Below the pieces are notes generated by a model. The model was not told the origin of the DNA and made no database searches. It was given only the letters and a program-made list of their open reading frames with translations. From NCBI GenBank assembly GCA_009733575.1, contig ML769534.1, positions 104,009-168,008 on the forward strand: DNA of 64,000 nucleotides. The letters run 5' to 3'. The translations under genes and the position numbers were made by a program. The stretch is from Gymnopus androsaceus JB14. Its lineage: Eukaryota > Basidiomycota > Agaricomycetes > Agaricales > Omphalotaceae. Positions 36,692 to 49,837 of this stretch are shown one piece after another. Numbering within the stretch: the stretch's first letter is position 1; every line of letters begins with the position of its first letter.

Positions 36692-38030
36692 CTATATACC
36701 TAGATCTGCCCAATGTTCCATAACCTGGCATACAAGGTGTTTTCTCTTCTCTTCACCACCTGTGTGGTCATTGCTCCCATCCGCACCATACAGATCTGCA
36801 AAGTCTAGGTTGGGACTGTCTTCATCTTCCTCAACATGTCCATGGAGATTTTGAAAAGCTGCAGCTGAAGTGGGACCCTTGAGATCAATGACCAAATTAT
36901 GTAGAATGATACAGATTGTGATCCACTGGCATGCATGCCTTGACATGGTCTTCATCACCATTGATTTCAACTCGAAGGCCTCGTAGGCATTGCCAACAAC
37001 CCTTCAAAGCACCCATGCAATGCTCTGAGCGCACACGGATGTGGGATACAGCCTTGTTGTATTTTGTATTCTTGAATCTGTCTGCAGCTGGTTTCTTGTG
37101 AATAGGCATCATGTATGGTGATAAGGCATACACCAAGTCACCCCATGCAAATTCTTCACCTTTAAACAGAAATTGCAGGAATCTTGATGCACAAGTAGCC
37201 TCAAATGCCAGAGCATCATGAGTAGCACCAGTATTTCCATGTGCATAGTCAATAATTCGGAGATTTGAAGGTGTATTTCCAACCTGTATATAAATCAGCC
37301 TTTGTAAAGCATAACTGGAACAGGATATCTGCACCTGAAGGTTGAGGCCATAGTTTGCTTTGCAGGTACAGTAACCGTCCCCCTGGTGCCCTGGACACTT
37401 GAAAAGTACTACAATTGTTCCATCATACATCAGCCATCCTTCACTCCAAAGTCCATCCATGCCAGAGTGTTCTCGCATCCACTTCTTCTCTTTCTCCTTC
37501 TCCTCATCAGTTAACAGTCACACAAATAGGTCATGCAGGCCATCAATAGCTTCAAAGCAATGCTCTGTATACTTTTCAACTGCTCCTTCAGAACATCCAA
37601 ACACATGTGCAACTGCCAAGACACTGGCAGCACTTCCATAGTGTCCAAGCCTAAAGAGTGTAACTGCAAGCTGCTCATCAACTGGGGCCTGTGGATTGTT
37701 TGAGTTGTTTTGGAATACAGGATGATCCTCAATCATCTCAAGAATAAAGTCAAATACATGTGGTGAAACGCGAACCATCTTTGTGAATCAGTGATGATGA
37801 GCAGGATCTTCATAATACTGCCATAAAAGTCCTAGTTGAGATGATTTGGGAATGTGTTCTCGCCGTCAAAGGTATCTAGCTGTTTTGAGCTCAGCAAGAG
37901 TCTTGAGATCAGCCAGTAACTGCTCCCATTCCTCCTCCGAGTCCTCTGGAGGCAAAGACCAGGTGCCCCGAAGAAGCATATGAATCATATATGCCCATAT
38001 ACACCTTGTACAATAGGTGGGACTAGGCAT
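36692..38030 (-). pseudogene. Harbinger DDE transposase, inactivated
   Basis: From 38030 leftward: MPSPTYCTRCIWAYMIHMLL, an acidic segment, the helix-turn-helix-like text VDEQLAVTLFRLGHYGS … VFGCSEGAVEKY, then the catalytic domain. The first Asp is in LMYDGTIVVLF, the second in RIIDYAHGNTGATHDALAF, and the Glu in HIRVRSEHCMGALKG. A 51 nt intron (37284-37334) joins YGLNLQ to VGNTPSNL. Three in-frame TGA codons (after TARYL, after AHHH and after HDLFV) replace what look like CGA Arg codons. A 4-bp ATGC duplication near 36933 shifts the frame before CQWITICIILHNLVID. The last residues are EHWADLGI. Confidence 0.9.
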
Positions 38031-38158
38031 TATGACAAGCAAGAGGATTATCAGATGAATGGTTAGATTGCAGCAATAGCCGGACATGACATTTGAGTGA
38101 CAGATTTTACATTTGATTTAGGTTATTTAGAAAAAGTATATTCTACTGTGAACGTCCC

Positions 38159-38906
38159 TAATGGATCAATATACTTGTTAGTAAGTCTATGTACAGTGGG
38201 AGTCACTATGTGCAGACAATAACTAGCACACGTACCTTTGTTAGATGTAATAAGTGTTGTAAGTGAGGTTATTAGTTGATAAGTACTGGACACTGGTTGT
38301 CAACAGTATTGGTGATAATATTTGGTGAGTACTGGACAATTGGTTGTCAACAGTAATGGTACTGATAAGTGCCTACTATTCTGTAGTGGCAAGGGTTCTG
38401 TATGATTGGATAATGCACAACAATAGGAAGATTTGATCAGACATCAAATGTAGTTGAGATAGCAGAAAGTAGTAAACAAGACAGTGAGCTCAATATCTTC
38501 AAGATTGTCATCCCAAAGAGAAGTAAGTTAATCAAAATACTCAAGCTGAGGCTTTACAGTGGATTTAGCCCAGCTTTTATAGTGTTTCTACTGTATGTAA
38601 GGCTATGCTATATAATAGAACTAACCAATAGTATTATAGTATATCTCTAAAGCTGTAGAGAGGCTGTATCTAGGTATCGAAATATTAGTGGGCTGTGTGC
38701 ATAGCCTTGATAGGCTATGAGGTGGCTATGGGGATAAGTATTGAGTTGAGTGTGGGCTATGTGCATAGCCCTTGGAGGCTATGGTGTGGCTATAGGTACA
38801 GCCTTAGTAGGCTGTGGTACAGCCAGTGAAGGCTATGGGAAGGCTATGTCAGCTGTATGTAAGTGTATCCACATGACTGGGACTGATGGTTAATAGTTGT
38901 GAGATA
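38159..38906. other. Intergenic with GGCTATG-rich stretch
   Basis: No gene is visible. From about 38600 to 38850 the text is dominated by GGCTATG and CATAGCC motifs, similar in flavour to the interior of the MITE at 14739-15438, so it may be an old relative of that element. Confidence 0.4.
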
Positions 38907-39084
38907 CATCAGCAAAACCTGGTTGGTCTCCAGAGGTCTCCAGAGATCTCCAGAGCTCTGACAGCTGTCAAAAAGCTGTCAAACTCCTCCAGGCATCTCC
39001 AGAGGTCTCTGGAGATCTCTGGAATTACTATCCTTGCTCCAGAGACAAAAGAAATGTATTGTGATGGTACAGGTTTTGCTGATG
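38907..39084. mobile_element. CATCAGC-family MITE, 178 bp
   Basis: The element starts CATCAGCAAAACCTGG and ends ACAGGTTTTGCTGATG, with TA on both sides (38905-38906, 39085-39086). The interior is an imperfect palindrome of CTCCAGAGGTCT-type repeats around a TGACAGCTGTCA core. Termini match the 700 bp insertion in the ankyrin gene. Confidence 0.85.
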
Positions 39085-39337
39085 TAAGATAACCCAGTAG
39101 TTGTAGATAGTTATCAGTTGGAAAAAAGTGTAGGGGGCTGGGTCATAACACTTCTATACCTGTGTATTGTCATTTGTTAATAGACTGATTATCTTTCTAC
39201 CTCCCTCCAATGTATTCCCATTTAATCCTTCAATCTTGTGCTCCTTCCCTTGACTGACAGACTTGGATACATTCACCTAAGGCTTGCATCATGTCTTGCA
39301 GATGATTATTCAATGTCAACCCAGGAGACAAATTTAT

Positions 39338-40425
39338 TGTGAGACCCGGTGCACGAAACGGATCTCAAACCAAGGTATCCCAAATGTCTCGCACCTAGAT
39401 GTAGGTGGAGACCAAATGCGACCACCCCGGGTAACCATGCCGTAAGGTGGGTCTAGACAGTAGTATGAGCGTTGTACGGAACAGTACAAGCCTCAGAGGT
39501 GCAAGGAACAGTGTACGGGCCACCTGATGACGTAATCAGGAGGAAGCGGGTGGTATTGTGGTCCGATGACCAGAAATGAGTGGAAGTGGATGGAATATGG
39601 ATAAAGGGGTGGTCCAAAAAGGTGTAATAAGTCCGAATATGGATAATGCGGGTGGAATACAGCAAAAGCAGACGGGAATAGCGTGGGAGCGGGTGGAATG
39701 GGGTGAAAGCGGGCGGAAATAGCGTGGGAGCGGATGGAATAGCACAAGAGCGGACGGAAATACCGTGGGAGTGGATAGAATAGGGTGAAAGCGGATGGGA
39801 ATAGCGTGGGAGTGGATGGATTAGCGTGAGAGCGGGTGGAAATAGCGTGGGAGCGGGCGGAATTGAGTGAAAGCGAACGGTCCCAGAGGTTCTAGAGGTA
39901 GCAAAACCCAAATAAGAAGCTCCCGGGGAGCTTTAGTTGTAAAGTTGTAAACAGAGATAGAAGACAGTGAGCTCTGGACGTAGATTTGGTATCTACGGAC
40001 AGAGCCTCGCAGTTAATGCAGATGACAGTGGGCCTTCGAACGGAGCTCGGAAGGCACAGCTGGTTAGAACAGATAGAAATAGAGAGACAGAGACAGAGAC
40101 AGAGGCAAAATGGGATTGATTCGGTAACAATGGTAATAACAGACTAGGGTGCATGGACTCGGGGTGTCTACTTATATACTGTAGGGTGGCTGTGTAAGTC
40201 GTCGGGAGGGCCTGATGGATGGTTATCAAGTGCGGGAGGCACCCGGGAGGCAGGATAAGTAGTAATCACATGTAGAAAGTGCCCGGCAGGCAGGATAAAT
40301 GGTAAATAAGCATGGAAAGCACCCGCAATGTAGGTAATGAGTGCGGGAAGTATCCGCAGACAGTCAGGAAGCGTGGGAAACATCAGCGGGTGGATAGCGG
40401 ATGAGAAATGAGCCAAGTCCTGACA
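39338..40425 (-). mobile_element. Solo LTR (1.1 kb family), with target duplication
   Basis: The 1088 bp block is the reverse complement of the LTRs at 45766 and 48631. It runs TGTGAGACC…GTCCTGACA on the plus strand. A perfect 5-bp duplication TTTAT flanks it (39333-39337, 40426-40430), as expected after LTR-LTR recombination of an inserted element. Internally there are about ten degenerate copies of a roughly 22 bp motif (GTGGGAGCGGA-type) and a TATATA near 40175. Confidence 0.93.
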
Positions 40426-40430
40426 TTTAT

Positions 40431-42050
40431 GTGAGTTTGGTGCTCTTCTTAGTCTTTCTTTTTTCTGTGTTTCCTCTACATTACCTTTTGTCCTCCCTCC
40501 TTGGACTCAGACATCCAACATGTAAACTGAGTTGCTATGTGCTCTGAATGTAGGCTTGATACTTGCTACTGTCCTCCATCACACAACCAAAACCAAGCCC
40601 AGATCAACCACAGTCTTGTTCTGGATGGGGAGGTGAGATTGCAGGCTGGATTGGGCAGTTTTGGTAGCGCTACAATGTAGGTAGGTGTATAAATGGTCAA
40701 TGCATCTCTTTCAATGTACAATAAAGTAATACCTTCAATGCAATCACTTTATTGCTCCTCCAATTATGTGACCAATGGAATCTATTTGTATGGGATGTAT
40801 GGCACTGTGTATGGGATGTATGGGGAAGCTGTTATGGAGAAGTTGGTATGGGATGTATGGATTTTATGCACCCTCCAATTCTCCATATGCATATGGAAAG
40901 TGTATGGGAGGTATGGTGCCATACTTTCATACATTTGCCAACTTGCTGATGATGTGATGCTACGTCTATGATAAAGATACAAAAGCCAATTTCAGGTACA
41001 GAGTACAGACACAAACCCAAGAACTGAAAGATGCCCGGAAGCAAAAGATTTGATTTTTGAGCCATGTAGAATAAATTTTAGTTGTTATACAACATCTAAG
41101 AAGGTTTATGGGCATGAATATGATAGCTAGGATATATAAAACTTTTCATAATACAAACACTATGCCAAAATGCAATATTTCTCAATCTTTGAAATATTAT
41201 GAATTGTACCATGGAGTATGTGATATTTTTGGGCATACAACACATTCAACAGTCCAATGAAAGAATATCAGCAGAAAACAGTCAAAAATATTCAAATCAA
41301 GGCCATTAAATTCAAAATTACCCCAGAAAAATTACTACTTGAAGCTTATTAAGCTCTAATTCAACAAATTTCCCATATTTTTTCATTCTGTAAATTGAGA
41401 TCATTTCAGTATTCAAATGCTATACAATCACCCACTAAAACTTCTCATGATTTTTCCTCATTCATCTGCTCTTGTAATTTTGAATAAAAACAGACATCTT
41501 CAATTTGAATTGATACATCAACATGGCATGTTCCTTCTGGATTTAAGCCATGATATAGAAGCCTTATGATCCCCATAGTAAGCCTGTGCAAAAATAATTG
41601 CAAGAAAAGGTCAGGAACACATTGAAAAATACACATTAGAGTCAAAATCCATAAAGATTATCTCAAAAAATTTGATACTCTGTACTTGTTGGCCTATAAC
41701 TATACTATTTTTACATATTTTTTAAATGTGTAAAATGGAGTATCTGTGGATTCCAAAGGGCTACAATATTGCCCCCAAACACTAATTGTAATATGCCCTA
41801 CTTGCCCCACTATGGCCATTACAAGGTGAACTTTCACATGCTGATACAACTGCCATTGTACCACTAATTTTCCAAGTTCCAACACCTCATCAGAGACAAT
41901 TACAAGTCTATAACATGTACAAATCCACTTCTAAGTCTGGCAATGAGCAGAGTTGTGTGAGCTCTCAGTACTGTAATATTGGAATCACTCCAATTAGCCA
42001 TTATGTTGACTATTCAAACTAATTGTATTAATAAAAAGTGTCACAGAGGT
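40431..42050. other. Intergenic, nothing recognised
   Basis: No gene is seen. At about 40780-40930 there are several copies of a GTATGGGATGTATGG motif. The remainder is AT-rich without clear repeats. Confidence 0.4.
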
Positions 42051-42084
42051 TGTTATGACATAGCTGACTCCGAAGTAATAAAGA

Positions 42085-42330
42085 GATGAACTGTCAACAT
42101 TGTAATTGACAGAAATGAAGTGTCAAAGATTATATTGACAGAAATAGCTGTCAAAAGTGACAGTAGAAGCCGTGACAGGTAGAGCCCATGACAGGTAGAG
42201 TCCGTGACAGGAAGAAGCCATGACAAGACAGCTAGAATGGCGGAAATGAAAAGTGTATTAATTGTGGCATGTATTGGACACATGGAGCATACTATATGGA
42301 GAATGCAAGAAGAATATATAAGGAGGAAAC
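42085..42330 (+). promoter_or_regulatory. TGACAG-motif cluster followed by a TATA box
   Basis: Six TGACAG and two CTGTCA hexamers fall within about 120 bp (42089-42211). ATATATAAGG follows at about 42315. The layout resembles a promoter or an LTR control region, but neither a downstream gene nor LTR boundaries could be established. The same hexamer forms palindromes in two MITEs and in the centre of the foldback element. Confidence 0.4.
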
Positions 42331-42724
42331 CTCGCAGCAAGACAGGTTCTGGCACCCCCCTCATCACTAGGCATTCAATCTAGGGACTGACTATAGTGCA
42401 GAACTTCAGAGTTATAAGTCTTAAAGTCAAAGGTTGGTGTTCTATTGATACATTGTGTTTGTTTTTGTGTAACTTGGTTATTGGTATATTGAACTTGGTA
42501 TATTTGGTTTTGGTTATAAAACTTGTGTTTTGATTCACAATTACTCCTATCACACTCTCTCTGAATTAGTGAACTTCATCTGCATTTACCCCATTGCACT
42601 TAGTGTTGGTGTGTTGTTTTGTGGTTTATATTTCACTTACAAACACAAGCATATCAATGCTCAATTAATTTCTGCTGCCACAGTCTATTTGAGTTCATAT
42701 ATCCCTCTTCGATATGAGGTTTGC

Positions 42725-45065
<2,341 letters not shown>

Positions 45066-45278
45066 ACTTCAAAGGGTCGGGCCATAAATCCAATGCATCT
45101 AGTTGTGGTCGAAGCCTTAAAGAGAGTAAGTGCTTAACTTTAATCTTATCGATGAAGATCCACGGCGAAAGAGCGCCTACTCCCATGCTCACAAAAGCAA
45201 CTCCGCGCTGCTTGGTTGCCACCCGGAAAAATATCGTATAAAAGGCTCGTATACTTTCTACTTGCCCTCATCCGCGAT

Positions 45279-45765
45279 ATGGATGGCAAAGTTTCCAAGA
45301 GCCCATCCAACTGGGCCATGACGCGTCCGAGGTCTCGATATCACCTTTACACCCTCCTCCTCATCCCTTGTCTCCTACTTGGTTCTCTTGCTGGACACAG
45401 GCACTACTACTATGCTATTTTCAATACAAGCATAGACTTTAGCGCTTCTTCCTGTCCTCAAGTCGATGCACTGTCCAAGAACGCAGAGCTTTGGGAAGAG
45501 TTTGGTCAAATGCTTGGGCCAGACGAGTGGCAATTGGAAAATTGAATGGGTTGATACAGATTCCGTGAGACTCAGCCTGCTTTCCTTACAATTTACAATG
45601 TACTAATATTTGCACAGCTCCGAATCTTACGACAACATGCCACCGCCAGGCCAAGACCCACGATGGGAGAAAATGGGTCTTGTACATGATTATTTGGCAG
45701 CAGAGTTTCTCCTGATGTGTGTTACTGCAATTTCTAACGAGTCTGTTTACAAATTTATCGTATTC
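45279..45765 (+). pseudogene. CPS1: Truncated second copy of carboxypeptidase S
   Basis: The sequence matches the 5' part of the gene at 19904 (MDGKVSKSPSNWAMTRP; the hydrophobic anchor LYTLLLIPCLLLGSLAG). A 10-bp deletion after GPDE shifts the frame to a stop at QLEN. Exon 2 text (MPPPGQDPRWEKMGLVHDY) follows the intron, and the copy ends inside intron 2 at 45765, exactly where the LTR element begins. The rest of the gene is absent on the other side of the element. It is head-to-head with CYP51 pseudogene B. Confidence 0.92.
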
Positions 45766-46884
45766 TGTCAGGCCTTGGCTCATTTCTCATCCGCTATCCA
45801 CACGCTGATGTTTCCCACGCTTCCTGGCCATCCGCGGATACTTCCCACGCTTCCTGACCGTCCGCGGATACTTCCTGCACTCATTACCTACATTGCGGGC
45901 ACTTTCCATGCTTATTTACCATTTATCCTGCCTGCCGGGCACTTTCTGCATGTGATTACCACTTATCCTGCCTCCCGGGTGCCTCCCACACTTGATAACC
46001 ATCCATCAGGCCCTCCCGACGACTTACACAGCCACCCTACAGTATATAAGTAGACACCCCGAGTCCATGCACCCCAGTCTGTTATTACCATTGTTACCAA
46101 ATCGATCCTGTTTTGCTCTGTCTCTGTCTCTGTCTCTCTATTTCTATCTGTTCTAATCAGCTGTGCCTTCCGAGCTCTGTTCGAAGGCCCACTGTCATCT
46201 GCATTAACTGCGAGGCTCTGTCCGTAGATACCAAATCTACGTCCAGAGCTCACTGTCTTCTATCTCTGTTTACAACTTTACAACCAAAGCTCCTTGGGAG
46301 CTTCCTATTTGGGTTTTGCTACCTCTAGAACCTCTGGGACCATCCGCTTTCACTCAATTCCGTCCACTCCCACGCTATTTCCATCCGCTCTCACGCTATT
46401 CCGTCCGCTCTCACACTATTCCCATCCGCTTTCACCCTATTCCATCCACTCCCACGCTATTTCCGTCCGCTTCTGCACTATTCCGTCCGCTCCCACGCTA
46501 TTTCCGCCCGCTTTCACCCTATTCCACCCGCTCTCACGCTATTTCCGTCCGCATTTGCTGTATTCCATCCGCATTATCCATATTTGGACTTATTACACCT
46601 TTTTGGACCACCCCTTCACCCATATTCCATCCGCTCCCACTCATTTCTGGTCGATCGGACCACAATACCACCCGCTTCCTCCTGATTACGTCAGCGGGTG
46701 GCCCGTACACTGTTCCTTGCACCTCTGAGGCTTGTACTGTTCCGTACAACACTCATACTACTGTCCAGACCCACCTTACGGCATGGTTACCCCGGGTGGT
46801 TGCATTTGGTCTCCACCTACATCTAGGTGCGAGACATTCGGGATACGTTGGTCCGAGATCCAGTTTCGTGCACCGGGTCTCACA
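45766..46884 (+). repeat. 5' LTR
   Basis: 1119 bp, starting TGTCAGGCC and ending TCTCACA. TATATAAG lies at about 46043, a likely retroelement promoter. From about 46330 to 46560 the LTR holds tandem roughly 22 bp units with the core CCGTCCGCTCCCACGCTATT. Confidence 0.92.
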
Positions 46885-46948
46885 AAATAACAGACTCATT
46901 GGTCCCGGACAGTTTTCAAGTGTTGTGATTCGAGTTGGGGTTTAGTAA

Positions 46949-48163
46949 TTGGTGTGTTTTGTCTTTGTTATGAATTTCCACTCTTCCGCCCCACTTCCTG
47001 GCCAAGTACGACTGTCAAATGCTAAAAGTCGTCCGCCTCCTCCTATCCCATGGTCTACACGGCCACAATTGCATCCGGCTCATCCTGCCTACCATCCGTC
47101 CCCTTCATGTGACCTCAATCACACTGGTGGTCACGCTGTACGACTCATTTCTGGGAACCGTCGAGTACTGCGGGTGACTCACGTAATTGGGTGCCTGACC
47201 TTCATCGAGTGGCGTTCCACTCATCTTTTAGGTGATGTGGACCCACTCTCCCCTCTTACTCCCCGCCCAATGGGACCAGCTGCCGTTGCATATTGGCATA
47301 TGGTTAGGTACTACCAACCGACTTGGCAGTCAGCAGGTGCAGCAGCTTGGGAATGCCTGGGACAGTTGGGTGTGGCGGTTGCACTGGAGGAGCAGCCGGG
47401 TATTATGTGCACATCCTACGGGTACTGGGGAAAACTCGTTGGAGATCTGCAAGTCAGGAATTGCGGGCGAGACTTTCATCACCTACAGTCTACGCCAACT
47501 TTCTTTGGCTTGTACAGTGCCTTTTGGGAAATTTTCAGGAACCTGCAGCACCCCTGCGGATGTGGTCTCTTACCTGGAATGGCATAGCGTATGCTTACCA
47601 GCTGACGGAGGCAGTTTGGGAGGAGGAAAAAATTCAGCAGGGCTATTTCTTCAGTGTCATCTTTTCAACTGAAATCTCTGTCTGCTTCCGCATCTGCTTT
47701 TCCGTCCGCTTTTCCATCCGCTTTCCCACCTGCTTTCCCGTCCGCTTTTCCGTCCGCTTTTCATGAGTCATCCATGCGGACCACTACAGGACGACAATAT
47801 GACTATGATGATGATGATGAACCACCACAGTCTTCCCGAGCACCTACCCCTCCACCTGAATCTCCTGAAATTCATCATGCGGTTTTCGAATTTGGCTCGC
47901 AGGGTCCACCCAGTGATCTGGACAATGACGAATGGCCTCTGCTGGCTCCCGAGTCACCTGCCATTCATCACACAGTTTTTGACTTTGGGTCGGAAGGTCC
48001 CCCAAGTGATCTTGGAGATGAAGATATACCAGAGGGAGATCAGTTCTTAGCGGATGATTGGGAGTCGGAGAAGGATTTTGATGATGGTGAATATGAGGAG
48101 GAAGTAGAAGATGATGAGGGTGGGGAAGATGAAGATGAAGAAGATGATATTACGAGTGGTTAG
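46949..48163 (+). pseudogene. Internal ORF of the LTR element, frameshifted
   Basis: Coherent protein text appears in successive frames: …WDQLPLHIGIWLGTTNRLG … AWDSWVWRLHWRSSRVL (about 47270-47420), then SASQELRARLSSPTVYANFLW … PLRMWSLTWNGIAYAYQLT (about 47440-47620), then a Ser/Phe/Pro/Ala tract repeating FPSA (about 47690-47765) and an acidic tail (YDYDDDDEPP … EEEVEDDEGGEDE) ending at 48163. It does not resemble Gag or Pol. It looks like an element-specific or captured protein of unknown role, now broken by at least one frameshift near 47425. Confidence 0.5.
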
Positions 48164-48630
48164 TACTATGAGGAGTTGAAAGGAAAGGTGTGGCAGATGG
48201 TGATTAGTGGGGCTAGGAGGTCCAAGCAAAATCTTTGGTGAAGAGGCCACGGGTTGACAACCTTCAAACGGATGGTGGTTTAAGGTTCGAAGTGGTGTAT
48301 TGACGAGAAACCGTTGGGTGATGAGCTTCAAAGCTCGGAAGCGGTATGTTGATGAAGTCCGATGAGGAACCACTGGGTGACGAGTTGGAGGATGATGACT
48401 CCAAACTCCGAAATGGTTCAACTGGGAAGGGATATACTTGTGAGCAACATACTTCTCTGTTTTCTTTTGTTTCAATGCTCCCTTGCACCCTCCCAATTCT
48501 TTTACTTTTACTATTTCAAATTTACGAAGTATACTTTACCTTTCATGCTGGAGACTTTGCGTGTTTTTCATCTTTTGTTCACTTACAGTTGTCACATATC
48601 TTTGGGGCACTGGTTTTAAAGGGGGGATAA

Positions 48631-49747
48631 TGTCAGGCCTTGGCTCATTTCTCATCCGCTATCCACACACTGATGTTTCCCACGCTTCCTGGCCATCCGC
48701 GGATACTTCCCACGCTTCCTGACCGTCCGCAGATACTTCCTGCACTCATTACCTACATTGCGGGCACTTTCCATGCTTATTTACCATTTATCCTGCCTGC
48801 CGGGCACTTTCTGCATGTGATTACCACTTATCCTGCCTCCCGGGTGCCTCCCGCACTTGATAACCATCCATCAGGCCCTCCCGACGACTTACACAGCCAC
48901 CCTACAGTATATAAGTAGACACCCCGAGTCCATGCACCCTAGTCTGTTATTACCATTGTTACCGAATCAATCCTGTTTTGCTCTGTCTCTGTCTCTGTCT
49001 CTCTATTCCTATCTGTTCTAACCAGCTGTGCCTTCCGAGCTCCGTTCGAAGGCCCACTGTCATCTGCATTAACTGCGAGGCTCTGTCCGTAGATACCAAA
49101 TCTACGTCCAGAGCTCACTGTCTTCTATCTCTGTTTACAACTTTACAACCAAAGCTCCCCGGGAGCTTCCTATTTGGGTTTTGCTACCTCTAGAACCTCT
49201 GGGACCGTCCGCTTTCACTCAATTCCGCCCGCTCCCACGCTATTTCCACCTGCTCTCACGCTAATCCAACCGCTCTCACACTATTCCCATCCGCTTTCAC
49301 CCTATTCCATCCACTCCCACGCTATTTCCGTCCGCTTTTGCACTATTCCGTCCGCTCCCACGCTATTTCCGCCCGCTTTCACCCTATTCCACCCGCTCTC
49401 ACGCTATTTCCGTCCGCATTTGCTGTATTCCATCCGCACTATCCATATTTGGACTTATTACACCTTTTTGGACCACCCCTTCACCCATATTCCATCCACT
49501 CCCACTCATTTCTGGTCGTCGGACCACAATACCACCCGCTTCCTCCTGATTACATCAGCGGGTGGCCCGTACACTGTTCCTTGCACCTCTGAGGCTTGTA
49601 CTGTTCCGTACAACACTCATACTACTGTCCAGACCCACCTTACGGCATGGTTACCCCGGGTGGTTGCATTTGGTCTCCACCTACATCTAGGTGCGAGACA
49701 TTCGGGATACATTGGTCCGAGATCCATTTCGTGCACCGGGTCTCACA
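48631..49747 (+). repeat. 3' LTR
   Basis: 1117 bp, same orientation and nearly the same sequence as 45766-46884, preceded directly by the polypurine tract. Its 3' flank is unrelated to the carboxypeptidase S copy on the other side of the element. Confidence 0.92.
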
Positions 49748-49837
49748 AAACTACCACTGTAAGGGTTTTTTTTTTGAAAGTTTGATATTAAGCTTTGCTG
49801 AAACCATTGAAACCATTGACAGCAAATAGTTAACTGG

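Larger units (their letters stand above)
35018..38158. mobile_element. PIF/Harbinger DNA transposon
   Basis: The 3141 bp element has about 42 bp terminal inverted repeats: it starts GGGATGTTCACAGTAGAA, and its right end is the complement with two to three mismatches. TA flanks both sides (35016-35017, 38159-38160); the third base of a typical TWA duplication is not matched. It contains two convergent genes, a DNA-binding protein on the plus strand and a DDE transposase on the minus strand, which is the standard two-gene layout of PIF/Harbinger elements. The transposase is inactivated, so the copy is non-autonomous unless helped. Confidence 0.9.
45766..49747 (+). mobile_element. Non-autonomous LTR retroelement with 1.1-kb LTRs
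   Basis: Direct LTRs 45766-46884 and 48631-49747 (TGTCAGG…CTCACA) differ at only a few per cent of positions by eye. A polypurine tract AAAGGGGGGATAA immediately precedes the 3' LTR. The 1.75 kb interior has no reverse transcriptase, integrase or protease motif. The 5' flank is TATTC and the 3' flank AAACT, so there is no target duplication. This suggests that the two halves come from different insertions joined by recombination. The same LTR family occurs solo at 39338-40425. Confidence 0.9.

Noticed and set aside
40770..40930. GTATGGGATGTATGG repeats as a minisatellite or regulatory array
   Set aside because: Only a few irregular copies with variable spacing; too weak to call.
46316..46945. 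Frame through the LTR rich in Pro, Ser and His
   Set aside because: Comes from the tandem CCGTCC-type repeats of the LTR and crosses the LTR end; the same occurs in the 3' LTR and the solo LTR.
45766..49747. Calling the LTR pair a recent intact insertion
   Set aside because: The flanks do not match as a target duplication and the LTRs differ at many positions, so a recombinant origin is more likely.
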